64,000 bases of DNA, from NCBI RefSeq assembly GCF_018491765.1, contig NZ_JABWCU010000005.1, positions 62,001-126,000 on the forward strand, in the 5' to 3' direction. The position numbers were made by a program, and so were the translations under genes. The notes beneath the pieces were generated by a model. It was not told where the DNA came from, ran no database searches, and saw only the letters and a program-made list of their open reading frames with translations. Shown one piece after another: positions 37,742-45,914 of the stretch. Numbering within the stretch: the stretch's first letter is position 1; each line of letters begins with the position of its first letter. The DNA comes from Novosphingobium profundi (GTDB lineage: Bacteria; Pseudomonadota; Alphaproteobacteria; Sphingomonadales; Sphingomonadaceae).

Positions 37742-38634
37742 GGTCGTCTCCTTGCTGGTGGCCCGAGGGGACCTGAATGGGGGCCTAGTGGGGCCTGGTG
37801 GGGCCGGGCGGGATCGCGGGATGAAAGTCGCGCGCGGCCTCGCGGTTGCATGGCTGGGGCAGGTAGGCATCGTCTTATCGTCGCACCGCCAATGCGCGCC
37901 GACCGACACCTTGCACCGCCGCGCGCTGCGACTCATGTCCGGCAGGTGCGGCGTGCGGGGAGGCGTTCAACGCAACATCTGGTGCCATTTGCACGCTTGG
38001 CTGGGCACAACTTGTGGTTCCTTGGCTTGACTCTGGCGGTCTCGGGACTCGCTCTGTCGCATATCTGATTCGTTTCGTCGGCAAATTTTGTGGAAAAAAA
38101 TATAGACTTGGCGGACCGATTTTAGCTTGCGTTCGATCTAGTCGAAGGACTTCTCACGCGTCGCTGCGGGTTGCCGGGCTGGCGGTCGGTCGATGGACCC
38201 GTCGCGGGGCGCCGGGCCCCCTCTTGCGCTACATCGCAGAAACGGCACTATGGGTTGTGGCGCTTCGGCGGATGAACCTCTAGACCTTGATCGATCGCGG
38301 AAACTGTCCGCGTGTCGCTTCGAATGCGATTTCGAGGTCTCTGGTTCGATTCCCCCGGACGCCGACGGGTCGGGCGCGGGGGCTTAATGTTCTCCTTTTG
38401 TGCTGAGCGTGGTAGGCTGGGGTGCCCCGGTCGATTCGTTCGAGCGCCGCTGCGGGCCCGTGCGGAACACATCGGGTCGTCCCTTAGGGATGGCTCGCCA
38501 ACCAATGGGGCTTGCAAGTGGATTTCAGGAACGGAAACGAGGACCGGATCGATAGCGCCGACCTTGGCGCCAACGCCGCGGACACGCTCGAGACCCCGTC
38601 GGTCACGGCAGGCAACATGAACAAGGAGACGGGC
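37742..38634. other. Long gap upstream of nrdA
   Basis: Almost 900 bp without a convincing gene. An AT-rich patch lies at about 38075-38130 (TGTGGAAAAAAATATAG), a likely promoter area. A short inverted repeat TTCGA/TCGAA is at 38132-38146, and a three-stem RNA-like structure at 38282-38340. No clear NrdR box or LexA box was found by eye. The last 120 bp may encode the N-terminus of nrdA if an upstream start is used. Confidence 0.5.
38282..38340 (+). other. Potential three-way-junction RNA structure in the nrdA leader
   Basis: A 9-bp closing stem (38282-38290 with 38332-38340, one G-T pair) encloses two hairpins: a 6-bp stem at 38296-38301/38307-38312 and a 4-5-bp stem at 38315-38318/38326-38329. 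It lies about 300 bp before nrdA on the same strand. No known riboswitch was recognised. Confidence 0.35.
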
Positions 38635-40566
38635 GTGAGCCCGGCAATTGCAATGGACAAGTCGGATACGGCAAGCGCGGATCTGGTTTCCGCGGCCGCC
38701 GCGGCATCGGCCGCCGCAGCCGCTGTGGCGGCCACGCAGAAGATCGATTCCAAGTCGATCAACCCGCGCCGCTTCAAGATCACGACCAACGCCGAGCGCG
38801 ATGCGCTGCTGACCGAGTTCGGCAAGGAAACGCTCGAGGACCGCTACCTTCTGCCTGGCGAGAAGTACCAGGACCTCTTCGCGCGCGTCGCCGACGCCTA
38901 CGCCGACGACGAGCCGCACGCGCAGCGTCTCTACGACTACATCTCCAAGCTCTGGTTCATGCCCGCCACGCCCGTTCTCTCGAACGGCGGCACCGGGCGC
39001 GGCCTTCCCATCTCGTGCTACCTCAACTCGGTGGAAGACAGCCTGGAAGGCATCGTCAACACCTGGAACGAGAACGTCTGGCTCGCCTCGCGCGGCGGCG
39101 GCATCGGCACCTATTGGGGCAACGTGCGCGGGATCGGCGAGCCGGTCGGCCTCAACGGCAAGACCAGCGGCATCATTCCCTTCGTGCGCGTGATGGACTC
39201 GCTGACGCTGGCGATCAGCCAGGGCTCGCTGCGCCGTGGCTCGGCCGCGTGCTACATCGACGTCTCGCACCCCGAGATCGAGGAATTCCTCGAGATCCGC
39301 ACCACCACGGGTGACTTCAACCGCAAGGCGCTGAACCTGCACCACGGTGTGCTGCTTTCGGACGAGTTCATGGAAGCGGTGCGCGACGGCGCCAAGTTCG
39401 ACCTCAAGAGCCCCAAGGACGGCGCGGTGCGCTCCACGGTCGATGCGCGTTCGCTGTTCCAGAAGCTGGTCGAAGTGCGCCTGCGCACCGGCGAGCCCTA
39501 CCTCGTCTTCTCCGACACCGTGAACCGAATGATGCCCAAGCATCACCGCGATCTGGGCCTCAAGGTCTCGACTTCGAACCTGTGTTCGGAAATCACGCTG
39601 CCCACCGGCCGCGATCACCTGGGCAACGACCGCACCGCGGTGTGCTGCCTCTCCTCGCTCAACCTCGAAACCTGGGAAGAGTGGAAGGGCGAAAAGCGCT
39701 TCGTCGAGGACGTGCTGCGCTTCCTCGACAACGTCCTGCAGGACTTCATCGAGCGCGCGCCCGACGAGATGGCCCGCGCCAAGTACTCGGCCGCGCGCGA
39801 GCGTTCGGTGGGCATGGGCGTCATGGGCTTCCACTCCTACCTGCAGAAGAAGAACATCGCCTTCGAGAGCGCGATGGCCAAGGCCTTCAACCTTCAGATG
39901 TTCCAGTACATCAACCAGAAGGCCAACGAGGCCTCGATGCTGCTGGCGCAAGAGCGCGGAGCCTGCCCCGACGCGGCCGACCAGGGCGTGATGGAGCGTT
40001 TCAGCTGCAAGATGGCGATTGCGCCCACCGCGTCGATCTCGATCATCTGCGGCGGCACTTCGGCCTGCATCGAGCCGATCCCGGCCAACATCTACACCCA
40101 CAAGACGCTTTCGGGCTCGTTCGTGGTCGAGAACCCGTACCTCAAGAAGCTGCTCGCCGCGAAGTCGAAGGATTCCACCAACGTGTGGAATTCGATCCTC
40201 GAGCACGGCGGTTCGGTCCAGCACCTCGACTTCCTCTCGCCGGAGGAAAAGGCGGTGTTCAAGACCAGCTTCGAGATCGACCAGCGCTGGCTGCTCGAAT
40301 TCGCGGGCGATCGCACCCCCTACATCGACCAGGCGCAGTCGCTGAACCTGTTCATCCCCGCCGACGTCGACAAGTGGGACCTGCTCATGCTGCACTACCA
40401 GGCGTGGGAAAAGGGCATCAAGTCGCTCTACTACCTGCGTTCCAAGTCGGTGCAGCGCGCCGGTTTCGCGGGCTCGGGCGGCGTCGAGGCGGACAACACC
40501 TCGATCGCGCCCAAGTTCGAGATCGGCGAGACGACCGACTACGACGAGTGCCTTGCCTGCCAATAA
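38635..40566 (+). CDS. nrdA: Ribonucleotide reductase class Ia, alpha subunit
   Basis: About 643 aa. Reduces ribonucleotides with the beta subunit NrdB. Radical and active-site motifs: 'PISCYLNS' (redox Cys), NLCSEI (Asn, thiyl Cys, Glu), 'CCLSSLNLE', 'PTASISIICGGTSACIEP' and the paired C-terminal tyrosines (LYYLRS). The tail ends in CLACQ, a redox-active Cys pair. No N-terminal ATP-cone is seen; instead there is an Ala-rich stretch. Start: GTG 38635 has AAGGAG 6 nt upstream; ATG 38617, ATG 38653 and TTG 38512 are alternatives. nrdB is 1.8 kb downstream, after unrelated small genes. Confidence 0.93.
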   Translation: MSPAIAMDKSDTASADLVSAAAAASAAAAAVAATQKIDSKSINPRRFKITTNAERDALLTEFGKETLEDRYLLPGEKYQDLFARVADAYADDEPHAQRLYDYISKLWFMPATPVLSNGGTGRGLPISCYLNSVEDSLEGIVNTWNENVWLASRGGGIGTYWGNVRGIGEPVGLNGKTSGIIPFVRVMDSLTLAISQGSLRRGSAACYIDVSHPEIEEFLEIRTTTGDFNRKALNLHHGVLLSDEFMEAVRDGAKFDLKSPKDGAVRSTVDARSLFQKLVEVRLRTGEPYLVFSDTVNRMMPKHHRDLGLKVSTSNLCSEITLPTGRDHLGNDRTAVCCLSSLNLETWEEWKGEKRFVEDVLRFLDNVLQDFIERAPDEMARAKYSAARERSVGMGVMGFHSYLQKKNIAFESAMAKAFNLQMFQYINQKANEASMLLAQERGACPDAADQGVMERFSCKMAIAPTASISIICGGTSACIEPIPANIYTHKTLSGSFVVENPYLKKLLAAKSKDSTNVWNSILEHGGSVQHLDFLSPEEKAVFKTSFEIDQRWLLEFAGDRTPYIDQAQSLNLFIPADVDKWDLLMLHYQAWEKGIKSLYYLRSKSVQRAGFAGSGGVEADNTSIAPKFEIGETTDYDECLACQ

Positions 40567-40611
40567 GGCGCTGCCCGTAAAGGCTAGCCACCAAGGCATG
40601 GCCTGGAGGCA

Positions 40612-40657
40612 AACAGGAAAGCCCGGCATCTCGCGAGAGGTGCCGGGCTTTCCTGTT
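40612..40657. terminator. Strong terminator after nrdA
   Basis: Perfect 17-bp stem (40612-40628 with 40641-40657) containing AAAGCCCGGCA and its complement, with a 12-nt loop. Confidence 0.85.
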
Positions 40658-40683
40658 CAGAACCTCGCTCGCGAGGCTGGTGC

Positions 40684-40787
40684 CTGGAGCGGTCGATGAG
40701 ATCGCATCTGATCGATCGCTCCAGTCCCTTGTTTTTACGCATTTTCGGAAACGTCAGGTGATTCCGCCTGACTCGAAAATGCTCTAG
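40684..40787. repeat. REP/RIME-like palindromic repeat
   Basis: Two hairpins in a row: 40684-40724 (ends CTGGAGCG and CGCTCCAG, stem continuing inward) and 40739-40782 (outer GCATTTTCG/CGAAAATGC, inner GTCAGG/CCTGAC). The reverse strand reads CTAGAGCATTTTCGAGTCAG, the form of dispersed intergenic palindromes in alphaproteobacteria. The stop codon of the 40784 gene lies inside its edge. Only one copy was seen in the window. Confidence 0.6.
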
Positions 40788-41011
40788 TTGGCGCCCGCGC
40801 CGATGGGTATGGGCGTGCCGGCCTTGAGGTAGACGCGGTTGTCGTCGATCTTGTCGACGTTCTCCAGCGCGATGAAGTGGTGCGCGCCGTCCGAACTGTC
40901 GGAGCGGGTCAGCTTGATTTGGTCGTCCTTGACGTCGTCGACGGTGCCGACATGGCGACCATCGGTGTCGGTGACTTCCATGTGCTCGTGGATGCGCAGC
41001 TTCTCGAACAT
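40784..41011 (-). CDS. DUF2171 (PRC-barrel-like) protein
   Basis: 75 aa. The pattern 'IHEHMEVTDTDGRHVGTVDDV' followed by 'DQIKLTRSD' and 'HHFIALENVDKIDDNRVYL' is the DUF2171/PRC-barrel-like beta fold. It is cytoplasmic and of unknown function. A close relative is at 41729 and a secreted one at 43579, all around the ribonucleotide reductase genes. Transcribed toward nrdA. Its TAG stop is formed by the edge of the REP-like repeat. Confidence 0.85.
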   Translation of the reverse strand: MFEKLRIHEHMEVTDTDGRHVGTVDDVKDDQIKLTRSDSSDGAHHFIALENVDKIDDNRVYLKAGTPIPIGAGAN

Positions 41012-41229
41012 AAGCTCTCTCCTTTTGCGTTTTCGATCAATTGCTTGATACTAGGACAACGGGGCTGGGGCGGGGTTCGTTCCGGGACCCGTCGCGCCCG
41101 GGCAACGCCTCGTGGAATCGCGGCGTCTTACCAATTGAGACAAATTGCGGCTTGAGGCCGGGGCGGGCCTGCGCTTTTCCGGAGGCCACAACGCAGAGAT
41201 ATCGAATGGAAAAGGGGTACGAATTTACC

Positions 41230-41622
41230 ATGCGCAAATGGCACCGATGGCTTTCACTCTTCTTCGGCGTTTTCATGCTCTGGATCGCGGCAACCGGCGT
41301 GCTGAGCCAGGTCGCGGTGCTCTGGCCGGGCGGCGCCCCCGACGCGGCGGCGCAGGCGGCTGCGGCTCCGCCGGCGGGCTTCGAGTGCCCGCAAGGCTGG
41401 CGCTGCATGCCCCCGCGCGGCGATGCGAGCGGCATTCGCGGGATGGTCGGCCTGTTCCACCACCTCCACTCGGGCGAAACGTTCGGCCCGCTCGGCACCG
41501 CGATCTCGCTGCTCTCGGGCCTTGCTTTGGTGTTCTTCTCGATTTCGGGCATCTGGCTCTACGTCCAGATGTGGCGCTTTCGCAAGAATCGCAGCCTCGC
41601 GCCGCGCTGGTTCTGGAAATAG
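41230..41622 (+). CDS. PepSY-associated membrane protein
   Basis: 130 aa. It begins RKWHRWLSLFFGVFMLWIA, the His-containing first helix typical of PepSY-TM proteins, and ends with a second helix 'LLSGLALVFFSISGIWLYVQMW' and a basic tail. The loop between has a Cys pair (GFECPQGWRCMPP) and HHLHSGETFG, which could bind metal or heme. Family members sit near siderophore or iron-reduction genes; none is here. ATG 41206 (MEKGYEF) is an alternative start. It ends at a strong terminator. Confidence 0.75.
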   Translation: MRKWHRWLSLFFGVFMLWIAATGVLSQVAVLWPGGAPDAAAQAAAAPPAGFECPQGWRCMPPRGDASGIRGMVGLFHHLHSGETFGPLGTAISLLSGLALVFFSISGIWLYVQMWRFRKNRSLAPRWFWK

Positions 41623-41662
41623 GCGCACTTCGCCGCGACAACGCCGCTCGACGGCGCAATGA

Positions 41663-41706
41663 CGCAAAAAGGGGCCCGGATCAGGCGATCCGGGCCCCTT
41701 TTTGCG
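41663..41706. terminator. Bidirectional terminator
   Basis: A 20-bp perfect stem (41663-41682 with 41687-41706) around loop AGGC. It contains AAAAAGGGGCCCGGATC and its complement, giving T-runs on both strands for the convergent genes. Confidence 0.92.
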
Positions 41707-41728
41707 CAAATCGGTGGTAAAGGGTGTG

Positions 41729-41995
41729 TCAGCCTTCGCCAGCCATGCCGAACATGGCATCGCCCCGGTCGCTGAGGAGAAGGCCCTGTTCGCCCACCCC
41801 GTCGACCTGGCTCAATTCGATGAAGCCATGGCCGCCGTCACCGGCCAGCATGATTTCTTCGCCCTTCATGCTTTCGACCTGGCCCAGGCACGTGCCTTCG
41901 GCGTCGATCACGTTCATGCCCTTGCGGATGGTGCCGACGACAGTCGTCCAGACGGTTTCGGCGGGGTCGGGGGCGGGGTGCAGGTTCACGGTCAT
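41729..41995 (-). CDS. DUF2171-like protein (second copy)
   Basis: 88 aa. The central region 'IRKGMNVIDAEGTCLGQVESM', then 'EEIMLAGDGGHGFIELSQVDGV', aligns along its length with the DUF2171 protein at 40784 (shared MxVxDxxGxxxGxV and a later FIxLxxV). The N-terminus is longer and Pro-rich. Cytoplasmic, function unknown. It is transcribed leftward, away from nrdB. Confidence 0.75.
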   Translation of the reverse strand: MTVNLHPAPDPAETVWTTVVGTIRKGMNVIDAEGTCLGQVESMKGEEIMLAGDGGHGFIELSQVDGVGEQGLLLSDRGDAMFGMAGEG

Positions 41996-42394
41996 GGCGC
42001 GCCTTTCGTGGGATGCGAAAAATTCGCTTCGGGCTATGCCAAGGCAACGCGACGGTGGCCCCGCGGGTTCCCGGGGCGGGCCCGTTTCGGCGGCCTCAAC
42101 GGGCTTGCATCAAGCTTCTGCGGCGAGTCGCGCCTTCCCGGGCAGGCACTAGGTCTAGCGTCGGAATTCTTGACGGTGCGCTAGATATATGATTCCTCGT
42201 TCTTAAATCTGTGCAAAATTGCTTTCGGCCCCTGCCCAAGTGGGGGGTAGAATGGCTATCGAGTTTGCTCCGCGACGGCCTGGCCCAAGCGGGCCGAAAC
42301 ATAGCCAAAATTGAACAAGGGGACGTAAGCGCTGTGCCTCGCGGTGTTTGCGTCCTGTCGCCCAGAATCGACAATCCATCGGAGTGAGTCGCCC
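41996..42394. other. Gap between the second DUF2171 gene and nrdB
   Basis: No gene seen. An AT-rich stretch at about 42160-42230 probably carries the nrdB promoter. No clear NrdR box was recognised. Confidence 0.45.
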
Positions 42395-43444
42395 ATGCCC
42401 CTTCTCGACGCGCGCAAGACCTACAAGCCTTTCGAGTACCCCTGGGCTTACGACTACTGGAAGCGCCAGCAGCAGCTGCACTGGCTGCCCGAGGAAGTGC
42501 CGCTGGGCGAGGACTGCCGCGACTGGGCGCAGAAGCTCTCCGAGCACGAGCGCAACCTGCTCACGCAGATCTTCCGCTTCTTCACGCAGGCCGACGTCGA
42601 GGTGCAGGACTGCTACCACGAGAAGTACGGCCGCGTGTTCAAGCCGACCGAGATCAAGATGATGCTCACCGCCTTCTCCAACATGGAGACGGTGCACATC
42701 GCGGCCTATTCGCACCTGCTCGACACGATCGGCATGCCCGAGAGCGAGTATGGCATGTTCCTTGAGTACTCCGAGCTCAAGGACAAGCACGACTATTTGC
42801 AGAAGTTCGGCGTCGATTCGGACGAGGACATCGCGCGCACGCTGGCCATGTTCGGCGGCTTCACCGAGGGCGTGCAGCTCTTCGCCAGCTTCGCCATGCT
42901 GATGAACTTCCCGCGCTTCAACAAGATGAAGGGCATGGGCCAGATCGTCTCGTGGTCGGTGCGCGACGAATCGCTGCACTGCGAGGGCATCACCCAGTTG
43001 TTCCACGCCTTCACCAAGGAGCGCGGTTGCCTGACCAAGGCGGTCAAGGACGACATCGCCGACGTCTGCCAGACCACCGTGCGCCTGGAAGACAACTTCA
43101 TCGACCTCGCCTTCGAGCAGGGGCCGGTCCCGGGCATGACCGCCAAGGACATCAAGAAGTACATCCGCTTCATCGCCGACTGGCGCCTTGACCAGCTGGG
43201 CCTCAAGCCGATCTTCATGATCGAGGAGCACCCGCTGCCCTGGCTTCAGCCGCTGCTCAACGGCGTCGAGCACGCCAACTTCTTCGAAACCCGCGCGACC
43301 GAGTACTCCAAGGGCGCGACGCGCGGCGACTGGAACACCGTGTGGTCGAACTTCGACTCGCGCAAGAAGGTCAAGGCCAACGACGAGGCCGAGGATGATG
43401 GCAGCGAGCCGGGCCTGTTCGAGGGCACCCAGGCGGCCGAATAA
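42395..43444 (+). CDS. nrdB: Ribonucleotide reductase class Ia, beta subunit
   Basis: 349 aa ferritin-like subunit that holds the di-iron centre and tyrosyl radical. Ligand motifs are present: 'FTQADVEVQDCYHE', METVHIAAY (Glu, His, then the radical Tyr in AAYSHLLDTIG), 'TEGVQLFASF' (Glu) and DESLHCEGI (Glu, His). The C-terminal acidic tail (DEAEDDGSEPGLFEGTQ) includes the residues expected to dock to NrdA. The ATG at 42395 has GGAG upstream. It has its own promoter region and terminator, so it is not co-transcribed with nrdA. Confidence 0.95.
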   Translation: MPLLDARKTYKPFEYPWAYDYWKRQQQLHWLPEEVPLGEDCRDWAQKLSEHERNLLTQIFRFFTQADVEVQDCYHEKYGRVFKPTEIKMMLTAFSNMETVHIAAYSHLLDTIGMPESEYGMFLEYSELKDKHDYLQKFGVDSDEDIARTLAMFGGFTEGVQLFASFAMLMNFPRFNKMKGMGQIVSWSVRDESLHCEGITQLFHAFTKERGCLTKAVKDDIADVCQTTVRLEDNFIDLAFEQGPVPGMTAKDIKKYIRFIADWRLDQLGLKPIFMIEEHPLPWLQPLLNGVEHANFFETRATEYSKGATRGDWNTVWSNFDSRKKVKANDEAEDDGSEPGLFEGTQAAE

Positions 43445-43508
43445 TCCCGGAAACGGCGCCATCGCTCCCAAGGGGCGGTGGCAAGTCCTTGCGAACACGC
43501 GTCAAATG

Positions 43509-43537
43509 GCACCAGCGCAACCAACGCTGGTGCTTTT
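43509..43537 (+). terminator. Terminator of nrdB
   Basis: Stem GCACCAGCG (43509-43517) with CGCTGGTGC (43525-43533), 7-nt loop, then TTTT. Confidence 0.88.
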
Positions 43538-43578
43538 GCGTTTTACCGGCAGATCCCCTTCGCCAAAGGAGCTGCCTT

Positions 43579-43977
43579 ATGTTCCGTAATGCCCGTAATG
43601 GCCTGGCGCTGGCGCCGGCCCTGTTCGCTGCCCTGACCGTCGCCGCCACTGCGAGCCCCGCGCTCGCCCAGGACGGCCGCATCGCCCGCACCGACGTCGA
43701 AGTCGCCAAGGCGATGGCCAATCCCCACGTCCAGATGGTGCGCAACATCTCGCACCGCGAACTCACGCCCGGCACGCCCATCGTCGAAAGCGACGGCACG
43801 CTGATCGGTACCGTCGAGAAGGTCGTGGGCGCGACGATCACCGTGGGCGACGGCAACGACCTCTACGAGATTCCGATCGAGCAGCTCTACGCCTATTCGA
43901 ACGGTGGAGGGGAGGACCACTTCGCCAGCCGCCTGCCCAAGGCCAGGCTCGAGCCGGTCACCCGGCTCGGCGGCTAG
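43579..43977 (+). CDS. Secreted PRC-barrel/DUF2171-like protein
   Basis: 132 aa with a signal peptide (cleavage after ASPALA, near residue 30). The mature domain 'PGTPIVESDGTLIGTVEKV' and 'ATITVGDGNDLYEIPIEQLYAY' matches the PRC-barrel/DUF2171 pattern of the two cytoplasmic proteins at 40784 and 41729, so this is a periplasmic version. AAAGGAG ribosome-binding site 9 nt before the ATG. Function unknown. Confidence 0.75.
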   Translation: MFRNARNGLALAPALFAALTVAATASPALAQDGRIARTDVEVAKAMANPHVQMVRNISHRELTPGTPIVESDGTLIGTVEKVVGATITVGDGNDLYEIPIEQLYAYSNGGGEDHFASRLPKARLEPVTRLGG

Positions 43978-43987
43978 ATCGGCGCGC

Positions 43988-44356
43988 CTAGATCGTCCAC
44001 GAGTCCGGGTTGGGCATCGGCTCGCGCTTCTGCGCGCGCAGCAGGCTCAGCACGGTGCGCACGATGACCAGCACCGAGACCGCGGGCAGGATCAGGAAAC
44101 CGATCAGCACGACCATCAGCAAGACCCCCAGGATCCCGCCGGCAAGGCCGATCCAGAAGGTGTTGATGAGATATTGGTAGTGGGACAGTTCCCAGTCCGA
44201 TTTGGCTTCGCCCCGCCACACGAAGGCGAGGACGACACCGATGATCGCGGTCACGCCGGTCAGGAACGAGGCGAAATAGAGCAGGCAGATCACGGTCGGG
44301 TTGTTGAACTCGAAACCCGAACTCGAAGCGCCGGATCGCTGGTCGAAGTCGCTCAT
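43988..44356 (-). CDS. DUF4870/Tic20-like membrane protein
   Basis: 122 aa with three to four hydrophobic segments (about 19-48, 62-82, 84-108). The sequence 'NNPTVICLLYFASFLTGVTAIIGVVLAFVWR' and 'SHYQYLINTFWIGLAGGI' is characteristic of the DUF4870 family. Function unknown. The ATG at 44356 has a GGAGAGAGA-type ribosome-binding site. Confidence 0.78.
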   Translation of the reverse strand: MSDFDQRSGASSSGFEFNNPTVICLLYFASFLTGVTAIIGVVLAFVWRGEAKSDWELSHYQYLINTFWIGLAGGILGVLLMVVLIGFLILPAVSVLVIVRTVLSLLRAQKREPMPNPDSWTI

Positions 44357-44483
44357 GCTCTCTCTCCTTGCCGCCAGGTGAAGTCGACAAGGTGACGCAT
44401 CGTGCTGATGGCGGCAAGAGCGCTGGCCGAGCGGCATGGGGCTCCTGCCGAGCCGCCATGCCGTTCGTCCGTTCGTCGAGCCG

Positions 44484-45809
44484 TCAGGACAGGCCGAGGA
44501 AAAGTCCGGCGAGCGCCGCGCTCATGAGGTTGGAGAGGCTGCCAGCCGCCAGCGCGCGCACGCCCAGCTTGGCGATGATCGGGCGCTGGTTAGGGGCAAG
44601 GCCCCCGGTGACCGCCATCTGGATCGCGATCGAGGAGAAGTTTGCAAAACCGCACAAGGCAAAGGTGATCACCGCCACGGTGCGCGCCGAAAGCCCGGTG
44701 TCGGCGCCCAGGTCGATAAAGGCGACGAATTCGTTGAGCACGATCTTGGTGCCGAACAGGCTGCCCGCCTGCAGCGCCTGATGCCAGTCGGGTGTGGCGA
44801 GCAGGTAGAAGATCGGGGCGAAGATGTAGCCGAGCAGGCCCTGGAAAGTGACGCCGGGGAAACCGAGCAGCGATCCGGCCCAGCCGATGAAGCCGTTCGC
44901 CAGCGCGATCAGCGCGACGAAGGCAAGCACCATCGCGCCGACTGCAACCGCCAGCTTGACGCCGGTCTGCGCGCCTTGCGAGGCGGCCATGATGATGTTG
45001 GCGGGTTGCTCTTCCTCGTGCTCGACCGGCTCGACCTCGTCGATGTGGACGCCGGGAAGGTGGGTCACGTCGTCGCGGTTGAGCGCGGCGGCGGCCATCC
45101 CCGCGGGCGGGGTGGTGCCCCCGTGCACGTCGACGCTGTCGGCCGGACGGTGCAGCGGGTCGGGCATGATCATCTTGGCCATGAAGATGCCGCCCGGTGC
45201 CGACATGAAGGCGGCCGCCACCAGGTAGTCGATGCGGATGCCCATCGAGGCGTAGGCGGCGAGGATCGTGCCCGCGACGCCCGCCAGGCCCACGCTCATC
45301 ACGCAGAACAGCTGCGAGGGATTGAGGTTGGCGAGGTAGGGGCGGATCACCAGTGGGCTCTCGCTCTGGCCAACGAAAATGTTCGAGGCCGCGCACAGGC
45401 TTTCCACCTTGCTGATGCCGGTCACCTTCTCCAGCCCGCCGCCGATCCAGCGGATCACCTGCTGCATGATGCCCAGGTAATAGAGGACCGAGATCAGCGA
45501 GGCGAAGAAGATGATCACCGGCAGCGCGGAGATCGCGAAGCTGGCGCCGCCGATCTCGGGTTTGGCGAGCGGTCCGAACAGGAAGTTGGTGCCTTGCGCG
45601 GCGTAGCCCAGCAGGCTTTCGACGCCCGAGGCGGCGCCCCGCAGCATGCGGTTGCCGAGCGGCACGTAAAGCACGAGCGCGGCGAGCCCGGCCTGCAGCG
45701 CGAAGGCCGCGCCCACCACGCGCAGGCGGATCGCCTTGCGGTCGCTGGAAAGCAGGAAGGCGATGGCCATGATGATTGCAATGCCGATGAGGCTGTAGAC
45801 GACGTGCAT
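44484..45809 (-). CDS. Concentrative nucleoside transporter (NupC/CNT family)
   Basis: 441 aa inner-membrane symporter. Family motifs: 'VYSLIGIAIIMAIAFLLSSDRKAI', 'VIIFFASLISVLYYLGIMQ', the substrate-site GQSESPLVIRPYL, and 'LFCVMSVGLAGVAGTILAAY'. About 8-10 membrane helices. It takes up nucleosides with H+ or Na+. The periplasmic nucleotidase at 18132 would supply its substrate. A His/Glu-rich cytoplasmic loop (about 205-260) is an insertion common in alphaproteobacterial members. Divergent from the queuosine-precursor transporter. Confidence 0.92.
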   Translation of the reverse strand: MHVVYSLIGIAIIMAIAFLLSSDRKAIRLRVVGAAFALQAGLAALVLYVPLGNRMLRGAASGVESLLGYAAQGTNFLFGPLAKPEIGGASFAISALPVIIFFASLISVLYYLGIMQQVIRWIGGGLEKVTGISKVESLCAASNIFVGQSESPLVIRPYLANLNPSQLFCVMSVGLAGVAGTILAAYASMGIRIDYLVAAAFMSAPGGIFMAKMIMPDPLHRPADSVDVHGGTTPPAGMAAAALNRDDVTHLPGVHIDEVEPVEHEEEQPANIIMAASQGAQTGVKLAVAVGAMVLAFVALIALANGFIGWAGSLLGFPGVTFQGLLGYIFAPIFYLLATPDWHQALQAGSLFGTKIVLNEFVAFIDLGADTGLSARTVAVITFALCGFANFSSIAIQMAVTGGLAPNQRPIIAKLGVRALAAGSLSNLMSAALAGLFLGLS

Positions 45810-45914
45810 CGAGACACGCTTCTCCGTATTCGTGCGTGTGGGGAATCGGCGGAACCTAGAGCCGGATGTGCAAGACGGCTAGTGCAATTGTCCCGGGGTC
45901 GTTAGAGGACCTTC

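Noticed and set aside
38338..38365. T-arm-like stretch GGTTCGATTCC that could be a tRNA or tmRNA end
   Set aside because: The flanking bases do not form the 5-bp T-stem, and no acceptor, D or anticodon arm can be built around it.
38000..38640. NrdR or LexA boxes before nrdA
   Set aside because: AT-rich words and one short inverted repeat exist, but none fits the NrdR palindrome or the GTTC-N7-GTTC pattern.
45810..45914. preQ1 riboswitch before the queuosine-precursor transporter
   Set aside because: No aptamer-like stem followed by the A-rich tail and pairing segment was found in the leader.
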